From contig NZ_RCDI01000007.1 in assembly GCF_003675875.1 (NCBI RefSeq), forward strand, positions 1-64,000: DNA of 64,000 bases. The letters run 5' to 3'. The translations under genes were made by a program, and so were the position numbers. Each line of letters opens with the position of its first letter. Positions within the stretch are counted from its first letter, which is position 1. This stretch comes from Halostella limicola. GTDB lineage: Archaea; Halobacteriota; Halobacteria; Halobacteriales; Natronoarchaeaceae. Positions 1 to 7,628 of the stretch are shown here, one piece after another. The notes below the pieces were generated by a model. The model worked only from the letters and a program-made list of their open reading frames with translations, was not told the DNA's origin and searched no databases.

Positions 1-3
1 ATT

Positions 4-59
4 GCGTTCCGGGACGAGGGGGAAGCGTTCCGGGACGAGGGGGAAGCGTTCCGGAACGC
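4..59. repeat. 21-bp tandem repeat ending in a palindrome
   Basis: A 21-base unit (GCGTTCCGGGACGAGGGGGAA) is present twice in a row, followed by a partial third copy that becomes the perfect palindrome GCGTTCCGGAACGC at 46-59. It lies downstream of the HalOD1 gene on the minus strand and touches the window edge, so its full length is unknown. No function can be assigned. Confidence 0.8.
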
Positions 60-143
60 GGGAGTGGGGTGCCGCTGAACTGGGGTGCCGTGGGAGGGCG
101 TCGGGGGAAGCGGGGCAGGGGAACCGGACGAGACGTCGCCGCC

Positions 144-452
144 TCAGTCCTGCGAGACCGCGGTCGCGGTCGCGGCGGCCGTCGCGTCGTTGGGGGGTCG
201 AACGACGACGGTGCGGTCGCCGCGAATCACGACGTCGCAGTCCGCGAGCGTGAACGTGAGCCGAGCGTCGAACTGCGGAGAGTCCTCCCCGAACAGGCGC
301 TCCAGCGCGTCCGGGTCGACACTGTCGTAGAGGGGCACGTCGATGTCCATGGGATCTACGCCCTTGGCGTCGGCGACGGCCCAGACGACGGTCTCCGGGA
401 GGGACTCGTTTTCCGCACTGCGTTCGACGGTGGTCGGTAGGTTCACGCTCAT
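144..452 (-). CDS. HalOD1 output domain protein
   Basis: This 102-residue protein is essentially one HalOD1 domain, a haloarchaeal output module usually linked to signalling proteins. Recognisable features are the DVPLYDSVDPDALERLF block near residues 39-55 and the C-terminal beta hairpin ending DVVIRGDRTVVVRPP. The ATG at 452 fits the usual length. Two more HalOD1 proteins occur in the window (18201-18605 and 57691-58002), both on the minus strand and both stand-alone. Ligand and partner are unknown. The neighbouring gene is a PAS/GAF BAT-type regulator, which would be a natural signalling partner, but this is only inference. Confidence 0.85.
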   Translation of the reverse strand: MSVNLPTTVERSAENESLPETVVWAVADAKGVDPMDIDVPLYDSVDPDALERLFGEDSPQFDARLTFTLADCDVVIRGDRTVVVRPPNDATAAATATAVSQD

Positions 453-547
453 GTTCCATCCCTTCGTAGTACATCCGGCCCCATGGGTACCGTGGCTACA
501 GTGATACGGGAGCCGATCGGATCGGGGCTATATGCATAACACGGGGG

Positions 548-2974
548 TCACTCCTCGTCGAAGAGGAGCGTGAGGAGTTTGCGCTCCGCGGCCCGCAGAT
601 GCCTGTTGACGGTCGGCTGCGAGACGCCGAGCGTGTCGGCGATCTCCTGCCCGGTCCGCTCGCGGGGCCAGTCGAAGTAGCCACCGTAGAACGCCGCCTC
701 CAGCACCTCGTTCTGCCGGTCGGTGAGCGACGACTCCACCATCGACCGGAACCGACGCCTCGACCGCACCGGCCGGTCGAGTTCGCGGCGGGCGACCGGC
801 GCCGCGTCGTACCGCTGCCGGAGCCACCGGACGAACGAGTCGACGTCGATCGGAGACGGGAGTTCGACGACGAGGCGAAGCCCGTCGCCGTCGGTGGTCC
901 CGTCGCGGGGGAGCGCGTTCCGTTCCAGCAGCTCGCCGAAGAAGCCGTCCTCGTCGAAGACGACCTCGATCCGGACGGAGCCGTCGGACCGGTCGACGAC
1001 TGACGACCCGCGGACGTCCGCGCGGTCGTCCGTGGCCGCGAGCAGGTCGTCCGCTGCACCGTCGGGCACGAGCACGATCGTCCGGACCCCGTCGTCATCG
1101 AGGCAGACGCGCTCGAACTCCAACTCCGTGCCGGCGGCGCCCGCGAGCGCGACGGGCGGGACGTCGTCGCCGACCCTGAGTTCCAGTTCGGTCGACGAGT
1201 CGCTTGCGATAGCGCGCCTGCGCTCGACGTTTCCGAGCGCGTACCCGGTTAGGTCGCCGACCGCGCCGAACGCCCGCCGCTCGCGCTCGCCGAACGCGTC
1301 CGGTTCGGTCGCGTAGACGACCAGCACGCGGCGGGGAACGTCGTAGCCGCGGATCGGAACGGCGATGACCGAGCGGAACTCGCGTTCCAGCGCGGCCTGC
1401 CGCCAGGGATCGAACGGAGGGTCTCCGAGTACGTCGTTCTGCGTCTGCACCGTCCCCTCCTGAAGTGCTCGGCCGGCCGGACCCTGCCCGTGCGGGCTCT
1501 CGTCGACGGTTACCGATATCTGCTCCAGGTACCCCTCGCCCTCGCCGGCCGAGACCGTCGGGATCACGTCCTCGGTGGCAGGGTCGTCCTCGCCGACCCA
1601 GGCGAACGCGAATGGCTCCGCAGCGGTGATCCGCTCGCAGACGCCGCGGAGGACCTCGCGCTCGGAATCCGCGCTCACGGCGACGTCGACGCTGCCGCCG
1701 AGCACGTCGGCGACCGCCGCCGTTCGGTCGAGCGAGGCGGTCCGGGCCTCCAGCGCGGAGGTCCGTTCGCGCAGCGATTCCTCCCGGTCCGCCCGGTCGA
1801 GGGCTGCTCGGACGCCCTCGGCGAGGATGCGGACGGTGTCGCGCTCCCGGGGGGTGAAGTCGTCGCCGGTCGCCGTCCAGACGACGACGCCGTGCTTGCC
1901 GAGCGGAACGCAGAACCCCCGGAATCCCTCGCCGACCGCGAACTCCGTCGGTTCGTACGTGGCGAACGTCTCCCAGAGCGGGTTCTCGACCGAGTCGCCG
2001 AGCAATTCGTCGGAGAGCGCGCCCTCCGGTGATTCCGCGACCGGCCGGAGTTCGCCGCCGCTCTCGTCGTAGAGGGCGACCATCGCCGCGGGCGCGTCGA
2101 ACTTCGCCTCGGCCGCGTCGACGACCGCCTCGCAGATCTCTGTCCGGGTCTCGGCGGCCGACAGCCCCTGCGTCACCTCCGCGACGGCAGCGAGTTCCCG
2201 CTGGTGCTCGACCTGCTCGGTGACGTCGCGGATGATCCCCGTGAAGAGCCGGTCGCCGTCGTACCGGAACTCGCTGAACGAGACGCCGAGTTCGATCGTC
2301 GATCCGTCGCGGCGTCGGCCGGGGAGTTCGAGGTAGTCCCAGTTCAACGCTCGCTCCCCCGACCGGAGGTAGCGGTCCATCCCCTCGCGGTGGCGCTCGG
2401 CCATCTCGTCGGACATGAGGAGGGAGAGCGATTCGCCGATCAGCTCCTCGGGCGCGTAGCCGAACACCTCCTCGACCGCCGGGTTGACGTACCGGATCTC
2501 GCTGTTCGCGTCGATCGTGACGATCGCGTCGGACGCGGCGTCGGCGAGCGCCTGCAGGTGCGCCTCGCTCCGCGTCGCGGCCGTCGCCTCGGCGTCGGCA
2601 CCGTCGTCCGACGGGCGCTCGTCACCCCGCACCGCGCGTTCGATCGCGTGCACGAGGAGACGGTCGCTCGCCGCGCTCTCCCGGTCGACGAACTCGGCGC
2701 TGGCGTCGAACACGTCGTCGACGGCAGCCTCCTCCGCCGCCGCGTAGACGACCGCAGCGACGTCGGGAAAGCGCTCGCGGAGCGCGTCGAGAACGGCCGC
2801 GTCCGCGCAGACGAGGCAGTCGATCTCGTCCGGATCGAGGCCGCGCGAGCCGCGGCCGGTCTCGAAGAACTCGATCGAGATGCCCGTGTCGCGGACGGCG
2901 TCGGCGACGGCGTCCGCGGTCGCCCCGTCGGCCACGACGGCGACCGACGCGGCGGAGAGGGATTTCCGTCTCAT
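548..2974 (-). CDS. PAS/GAF sensor with BAT-type HTH output (bacterio-opsin activator family)
   Basis: An 808-residue soluble transcription regulator. Domains in order are: a receiver-like N-terminal domain that looks degenerate (about 1-125), a PAS domain (about 140-265, with the RYVNPAVEEVFGYAPEELIG signature), two GAF-like domains (about 270-410 and 425-600), the BAT inter-domain region, and a C-terminal HTH_10 (about 750-808, LTDRQNEVLEAAFYGGYFDWPRE). This is the architecture of haloarchaeal Bat-like regulators, which sense redox, light or small ligands and control transcription directly. It is transcribed divergently from a shorter paralogue at 3135, and the two share the 2975-3134 promoter region. 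The target genes are not evident. Confidence 0.9.
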   Translation of the reverse strand: MRRKSLSAASVAVVADGATADAVADAVRDTGISIEFFETGRGSRGLDPDEIDCLVCADAAVLDALRERFPDVAAVVYAAAEEAAVDDVFDASAEFVDRESAASDRLLVHAIERAVRGDERPSDDGADAEATAATRSEAHLQALADAASDAIVTIDANSEIRYVNPAVEEVFGYAPEELIGESLSLLMSDEMAERHREGMDRYLRSGERALNWDYLELPGRRRDGSTIELGVSFSEFRYDGDRLFTGIIRDVTEQVEHQRELAAVAEVTQGLSAAETRTEICEAVVDAAEAKFDAPAAMVALYDESGGELRPVAESPEGALSDELLGDSVENPLWETFATYEPTEFAVGEGFRGFCVPLGKHGVVVWTATGDDFTPRERDTVRILAEGVRAALDRADREESLRERTSALEARTASLDRTAAVADVLGGSVDVAVSADSEREVLRGVCERITAAEPFAFAWVGEDDPATEDVIPTVSAGEGEGYLEQISVTVDESPHGQGPAGRALQEGTVQTQNDVLGDPPFDPWRQAALEREFRSVIAVPIRGYDVPRRVLVVYATEPDAFGERERRAFGAVGDLTGYALGNVERRRAIASDSSTELELRVGDDVPPVALAGAAGTELEFERVCLDDDGVRTIVLVPDGAADDLLAATDDRADVRGSSVVDRSDGSVRIEVVFDEDGFFGELLERNALPRDGTTDGDGLRLVVELPSPIDVDSFVRWLRQRYDAAPVARRELDRPVRSRRRFRSMVESSLTDRQNEVLEAAFYGGYFDWPRERTGQEIADTLGVSQPTVNRHLRAAERKLLTLLFDEE

Positions 2975-3134
2975 CGGCAGTCGTCCCCCCTCGTACGACA
3001 GATCATATAGTCGTCCCCAGTTACATTCAAACTTCTAGCTGTGAAATCGTTAAGCCGCAGATTCCAAAAAGACCTCCACCCAAAGAGTGGGGTATGTGCC
3101 GAGGAACCGAATGCCACACAGATGGTCAAACGCG

Positions 3135-4709
3135 ATGAGCGAGCCGAAGTCAGCGGAGCAGGGCGATAGCGCCGTTTCCGTCGCCGAACCCATCGCGGTC
3201 AGCGGCGCGGAGACGTACTTCCGCTCCGTCGTCGAGAACACGTCGGACGGCGTCGTCGGCGTCGACGAGAGCGGCGACGTGGTGGTCGCTAACCCGGCGG
3301 TCGAGCGGCTGTTCGGCTACGCGCCCGAGGAACTGATCGGCGAACCGGTGACCGCGCTGATGCCCGAACGACTCCAGTCGGACCACGTCGCCGCGTTCGA
3401 GCGATACCTGTCGACGGGTGAGCGCACTGTGGACTGGGACTACCTCGAGTTCCCCGGCCAGCACCGAGACGGGCACGAGCTCCAGTTGAGTATCGCGTTC
3501 CGAGAGTCGGAACACGGCGGAGAGCGGGTGTTCACCGGGTTCATCCGCGACGTCACCCCGCGGAAGGAGCGGGAACGAGAACTCGAGCGCCAGCGCGACG
3601 AGCTGGAGCGGTTGAACCGGATCAACGGCGTGATCCGCGACATTAACCGGAGCCTCGTCGGGGCCGCGGACCGTGACGCGATGCTGACCGCCGTCTGCGA
3701 GCACCTGGCCGCCGCCGATCGGTACCGCTCCGCCTGGATCGGCGAGCGGGACCCGGCAACCGACCGTCTCCAGCCGACCGCGTGGGCGGGCATCGAGCTG
3801 AGCGAGATCGATCGCGCGTCCGCGTCGGCGGGCGACAGCGACAACCCTGATCCGGTCGCTGCGGCCGCGCGGACGAGAGAGTCGCAGGTGAAGAACGGCG
3901 TCGCCGCCGTACCGATCGTCTACGACGGCACGCCTTACGGGGCGTTGGCGATCCGCGGCGAGCAGCCGGGACTGTTCGACGAGCGCGAGCGCAGCGTCCT
4001 GACGGAACTCGGCGAGACCGTCGGTTACGCGATCAACGCGCTCGAACAGCGGCGGATGATCATGAGCGACGCGCGCCTGGAGGTCACGCTTCGCGTGAAC
4101 GACGCCATCGACGAGTGCAACGCGCTCGTCGGCCGCGAGCTGGCCGTCCTTCGGACCGTCGCCGGTAAGGGCGACCGAGTCGTCATCTTCGTCTCGACCG
4201 ATCCGGACGTCGAGGCGGCCGACCTGACCGCCGCGTTCGGCGACGTCGTCACCGTCGAGAACGTCCGGCGGGTACGCGACGGACTGTTCGAGGTCGTCGC
4301 CGAGGACCTGCCGGTGACCCGGGCGCTCTCGGGCCGCGGCGGGCGACTCAGGTCGGCGAGTATCGAGGGAACGAGTATGCACTTCGTCACTGAACTCCCA
4401 CAGGACGCAGACGTGCGGGCGCTCGTCGAGACGGTCCGAGAGGCGTTCCCTGACACTCGGCTCGTCGCACAGCGGTCGGTAACGAGGGACGAGCGGTCGG
4501 TCGAGGAGTTCCGCGCGACCGCGGACGCCGAGGTCACCGAGAAACAGCGGACGGCGCTCGAAGCCGCGTACTTCGGCGGCTACTTCGACAGGCCCCGCGA
4601 GAGCACCGGCGAGGAGCTGGCGGCGTCGCTCGGCGTGTCGCCGTCCACCTTCCACCAGCACCTGCAGGCGGGGCTGCGGAAATCGCTCGCGGCGCTGTTC
4701 GAGCAGTAA
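3135..4709 (+). CDS. PAS/GAF regulator with BAT-type HTH, shorter paralogue
   Basis: A 524-residue paralogue of the divergent neighbour at 548-2974. It has a PAS domain (about 30-150, with VVANPAVERLFGYAPEELIG), a short coiled-coil linker, a GAF domain (about 175-325), the BAT domain and an HTH_10 at the C-terminus (VTEKQRTALEAAYFGGYFDRP). It lacks the receiver-like N-terminus and one GAF domain. I chose the ATG at 3135; an in-frame start at 3087 would add 16 unconserved residues. The PAS domains of the two proteins are nearly identical over the FGYAPEELIGE and DWDYLE segments, so they arose by duplication and may read the same cue. Confidence 0.88.
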   Translation: MSEPKSAEQGDSAVSVAEPIAVSGAETYFRSVVENTSDGVVGVDESGDVVVANPAVERLFGYAPEELIGEPVTALMPERLQSDHVAAFERYLSTGERTVDWDYLEFPGQHRDGHELQLSIAFRESEHGGERVFTGFIRDVTPRKERERELERQRDELERLNRINGVIRDINRSLVGAADRDAMLTAVCEHLAAADRYRSAWIGERDPATDRLQPTAWAGIELSEIDRASASAGDSDNPDPVAAAARTRESQVKNGVAAVPIVYDGTPYGALAIRGEQPGLFDERERSVLTELGETVGYAINALEQRRMIMSDARLEVTLRVNDAIDECNALVGRELAVLRTVAGKGDRVVIFVSTDPDVEAADLTAAFGDVVTVENVRRVRDGLFEVVAEDLPVTRALSGRGGRLRSASIEGTSMHFVTELPQDADVRALVETVREAFPDTRLVAQRSVTRDERSVEEFRATADAEVTEKQRTALEAAYFGGYFDRPRESTGEELAASLGVSPSTFHQHLQAGLRKSLAALFEQ

Positions 4710-4773
4710 GTGAAGCGATTCGCACATCGAACGGAACTCGGCGCCGTTCGAGTGCGTCGTTGCGTGTAGTCCG

Positions 4774-4908
4774 CTAGCTTCGACCGACGATCGGCGACTC
4801 GCCGCAGTCGATACACACGTACTCGTCGCCGGCCGTCTCGACGATCGGAGCGTTACACTCGACGCACTTCATCTTCGCATTCCGTGCTGCGCGCGGATAG
4901 CGTCCCAT
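4774..4908 (-). CDS. Small zinc-ribbon protein
   Basis: A 44-residue protein below normal ORF-calling length. It holds two CxxC knuckles (CVEC and CIDC) 17 residues apart, the spacing of a single zinc ribbon, preceded by a basic segment (MGRYPRAARNAKMK). The start at 4908 is favoured over an ATG at 4914 because a TATA-like box at 4931-4940 places transcription at about that base. Such mini zinc-finger proteins are abundant in haloarchaea and mostly uncharacterised; nucleic acid or protein binding is a guess. Confidence 0.75.
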   Translation of the reverse strand: MGRYPRAARNAKMKCVECNAPIVETAGDEYVCIDCGESPIVGRS

Positions 4909-4930
4909 GTCCATGCAACGTCGGCGGCGA

Positions 4931-4940
4931 GGTATAAACC
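4931..4940 (-). promoter_or_regulatory. TATA-like box of the zinc-ribbon gene
   Basis: The minus strand reads GGTTTATACC, centred about 27 bases before the ATG at 4908. This agrees with leaderless transcription. Confidence 0.6.
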
Positions 4941-5116
4941 GGCGCGACCGTTGCCGTCGGTTGTCCGGCGTTGCGCCGAATAGTACCGCCCTTCGCGGGA
5001 CACGACGACGCGCTTGCGCCGGGCGCTTGACTAAGACCGCCCTAGGTCGGGGTGAACCGCGCCTTACTCGCGCAACGTCGCCCGAAGTTTAACACCCGGC
5101 GTCGTGACCGACGAGT

Positions 5117-5545
5117 ATGTACGACCGAGTGCTACTGCCGACCGACGGGAGCGAGGCCTCCCTGACGGCGGGCGAACACGCGTTCGACATCGCGTCGACG
5201 TACGGCGCGGATCTCCACGCGATCTTCGCCGTCGACGAGACGGTGTTCGCCGCCGACGCCTACTCCGGCACCACCCCGGACCAGTACGAGCAGGTGGGGG
5301 AAGAGGCAGTCGAAGAGGTGGCGGAGCGCGCCGCCGACCGCGGCGTGGGGCCCGTCACGCGCGAGGTCGTGTACGGGCCGCCCCATCGGGCGATCGCGGA
5401 CTACGCGGCGGAGAACGACGTGGACCTCGTGGTGATGGGGACGCACGGTCGGAGCGGCGTCGAGCGCTATCTGCTCGGCAGCGTCACCGAAAAAGTCGTC
5501 CGGACGGCCGACGCCCCCGTCCTCACGGTGCGCCCGGAAGCATGA
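5117..5545 (+). CDS. Universal stress protein (UspA family)
   Basis: A single 142-residue Usp domain. It starts with the typical MYDRVLLPTDGSEAS strand-loop and ends with the ATP-binding signature G-x2-G-x9-G-S (GTHGRSGVERYLLGSVTE), so it belongs to the ATP-binding Usp class. A TATA-like GTTTAACA at 5087-5094 lies 24-31 bases before the ATG. Its TGA overlaps the ATG of the next gene (ATGA), implying translational coupling with the winged-helix protein at 5542. The specific stress is not indicated. Confidence 0.93.
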   Translation: MYDRVLLPTDGSEASLTAGEHAFDIASTYGADLHAIFAVDETVFAADAYSGTTPDQYEQVGEEAVEEVAERAADRGVGPVTREVVYGPPHRAIADYAAENDVDLVVMGTHGRSGVERYLLGSVTEKVVRTADAPVLTVRPEA

Positions 5546-6357
5546 GCACGCCGACCATCACCGAGGAGGACGAAGCGATCCTCGACTACCTCGCCGAGAA
5601 CGCCGCCGGGCGCGCGGACGTCGCCGACGCGGTGGGACTGAGCGACGACGAGACGGCGGACCGCCTCGACGGCCTCGTCGAGGGCGGCCTCGTCCGCGAA
5701 TCGACGGGCACCTACGAGATCACCGACAGCGGCGAGCGACTGCTCGCCTCGCCCGGCGACGGCACGGCGGACGCCGGGGTCGACACGCCGCCGGCGGTCG
5801 GCGAGGCGATAGCCGAGATGGACCTCGCGCCTGACCACGCGGAGGCCCTGGAGGAGGCGTTCGCGTTCCTGCGGCACTGGGGCGCGGCGTCGTCGGCCGA
5901 GGTGATCGACGCGGTGTACAGCGAGAACCCCCTCGGCTACGCCTCGGCGGACGACTGGTGGGCGGAGGCGATCCGCGACCCGCTCGCGGAACTGCCCGAG
6001 ATAGAGCGCGACGGCGACGCGTGGCGCCACGCCGGCGGCGGGGCGGTCGACGACGGCGACGGCCGGCGGGCGTTCACGTCGACCGGTGAGGAGACGTACG
6101 GCAGCGTCAAGCACGCGTTCGAATCGCTGGACGTGGACGCGCAACAGCGCGAGGCCGTCACCGCGGTGTTCGAGCACCTGCAGAGCCACGGCGGCGCGTC
6201 CGAGGACGAACTGCAAGAACTCGCGCGCGACGCCGCCGATGTGGAGGCGTCCGCGGGCACCTGGTGGCGCGACGCGGTCGCCCCCGTCCTGCGGGAGTTG
6301 CCCGGTATCGACCGGGGTGACGGCCGCTGGCAGTACTCCGGAGACCATCCAGAGTAG
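5542..6357 (+). CDS. Winged-helix protein with two copies of a WW-containing repeat
   Basis: A 271-residue acidic protein coupled to the Usp gene through an ATGA overlap. Residues 1-75 resemble a winged helix (ILDYLAENAAGRADVADAVGLS followed by a wing and ITDSGERLL). Two homologous segments follow, about 95-165 and 190-262. Each has a helical HWGAASS or SHGGASE turn, then a DWW-x-EAI or TWWRDAV motif and an ELPxIxR...W ending. The duplication is clear by eye, but I do not recognise the domain. The winged helix suggests DNA binding; the repeats could be oligomerisation or ligand modules. Co-translation with Usp implies a shared stress role. Confidence 0.75.
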   Translation: MSTPTITEEDEAILDYLAENAAGRADVADAVGLSDDETADRLDGLVEGGLVRESTGTYEITDSGERLLASPGDGTADAGVDTPPAVGEAIAEMDLAPDHAEALEEAFAFLRHWGAASSAEVIDAVYSENPLGYASADDWWAEAIRDPLAELPEIERDGDAWRHAGGGAVDDGDGRRAFTSTGEETYGSVKHAFESLDVDAQQREAVTAVFEHLQSHGGASEDELQELARDAADVEASAGTWWRDAVAPVLRELPGIDRGDGRWQYSGDHPE

Positions 6358-6397
6358 CTCCGGCGGCGCGTCGGCACGCCCGGTCAGTTCGCCCGAG

Positions 6398-6760
6398 CTA
6401 CCGACCCGCTTCCTCGTCGTCGAGGCCCGACAGCGCGCGCTCGTCGTTGTACTCCTCGGCGCCGCTGGCCTCGCCCGTCAGTTCGTTGTACACCGCCTCC
6501 CGGACCTCGTCGGCGGACTCGAAGCGCTCGTCGACCAGTCGGTCGAACACGTCGCCGACCGTCTCGGTCTCGTTGGCGAGGTCGATCTCCTCGTCGCCGT
6601 ACTCCGTCGCCAGTTCCTCGCTCGTCGCGGGATACTTGTACTCGTCGAAGAAGTCGGCCCCCAGGTCGGCCGACATCCGCTCGGCGCTTTTCGCCCGCTC
6701 GCGCCGGCGCTCGTTCGCGCGGTCGGTCACCTCGCTGGCGTCCGGCTGGTCGTCCGTCAT
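6398..6760 (-). CDS. Conserved acidic haloarchaeal protein (DUF5789-like)
   Basis: A 120-residue acidic protein. The central segment contains YPATSEELATEYGDEEIDLANETETVGDVFDRL, followed by ESADEVREAVYNELTG, which resembles small haloarchaeal DUF5789 proteins; I recall this family only approximately. The start at 6760 is supported by a TATA-like GGCTTATCC (minus strand, 6784-6792) 24-32 bases upstream. It is divergent from nuoB and converges on the Usp operon. The function is unknown. Confidence 0.65.
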   Translation of the reverse strand: MTDDQPDASEVTDRANERRRERAKSAERMSADLGADFFDEYKYPATSEELATEYGDEEIDLANETETVGDVFDRLVDERFESADEVREAVYNELTGEASGAEEYNDERALSGLDDEEAGR

Positions 6761-6783
6761 GGTCGGACGTTCCCGCGTGACGC

Positions 6784-6792
6784 GGATAAGCC
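6784..6792 (-). promoter_or_regulatory. TATA-like box of the 6398-6760 gene
   Basis: The minus strand reads GGCTTATCC at the distance expected for leaderless initiation at the ATG at 6760. Confidence 0.5.
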
Positions 6793-6926
6793 TGAATCCC
6801 AGGTCGGTTCCGAGTGGTTGCCAGATGTCGTCGTCGTACTGCACTCGTGCGGTTATCAGTACTATGACACGGCCTAACATACTTCTCTCTGCTCCACTTA
6901 CGCCACGACACCCTCGGGTGGGGACA

Positions 6927-7628
6927 ATGAGTGATTCTAACGAGCAATACATGGAGAAGCGGTCGCCGGGACGGGGAGCGAGCACGGAAGGGAGCCGACT
7001 GGGCAATCGGTTCAACTCGCGGCTGCGTGAGGCGTTCGGCTCGTCGCCGTTCATCCTCACGAAGTTCGACAAGTTCATGAACTGGGTGCGGGGGTCCTCC
7101 ATGTTCATGCTCCAGTTCGGCATCGCCTGCTGTAGCCTGGAGATGATGCACAGCTACTCGACGAAACACGACCTGGACCGCTTCGGCGCGGGCGTCCCGC
7201 GCGCCTCGCCGCGACAGGCCGACGTGATCATCGTGCCGGGGACGATCGTCTCGAAGTTCGCCCCCCGGATGAAGCGCGTCTACGACCAGATGCCCGAGCC
7301 GAAGTTCGTCGTCGGCATGGGCAACTGCACGGCCTCGGGCGGCCCGTTCCAGAAGGGGTACAACGTCGTGAAGGGCGCGGAGGAGGTCATCCCGGTCGAC
7401 ATCCAGATCCCGGGGTGTCCGCCGCGACCGGAAGCGCTCATCTACGGCGTCGCCAAGCTGCAGGAGCGCGTCGCCAACGGCGAGTCCGCGCCGGTCGTCG
7501 TCAAACCGTACGAACTGGAGCGGTTCGGCGACCTCGACCGCGGCGAGGTCGTCGACGAGCTGTCCGACCGCATCGACGAGGAGACGCTCGTCATGGAGTA
7601 CAACTGGGTCGAGGGGAACACGCCATGA
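6927..7628 (+). CDS. nuoB: NADH-quinone oxidoreductase subunit B (NuoB)
   Basis: A 233-residue complex I subunit that carries the terminal iron-sulfur cluster N2 at the quinone end of the peripheral arm. All four expected cysteines are visible: the tandem pair C68-C69 (GIACCSLEMM), C134 (GNCTASGGPF) and C164 (PGCPPRPEA). The start at 6927 gives a variable N-terminal tail before the conserved REAFGSSPFI region. It overlaps nuoCD by ATGA. The usual haloarchaeal order is nuoA, B, CD, H, I, J, K, L, M, N; here neither nuoA upstream nor nuoH downstream is present, so the pair is separated from the membrane arm genes. Confidence 0.95.
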   Translation: MSDSNEQYMEKRSPGRGASTEGSRLGNRFNSRLREAFGSSPFILTKFDKFMNWVRGSSMFMLQFGIACCSLEMMHSYSTKHDLDRFGAGVPRASPRQADVIIVPGTIVSKFAPRMKRVYDQMPEPKFVVGMGNCTASGGPFQKGYNVVKGAEEVIPVDIQIPGCPPRPEALIYGVAKLQERVANGESAPVVVKPYELERFGDLDRGEVVDELSDRIDEETLVMEYNWVEGNTP

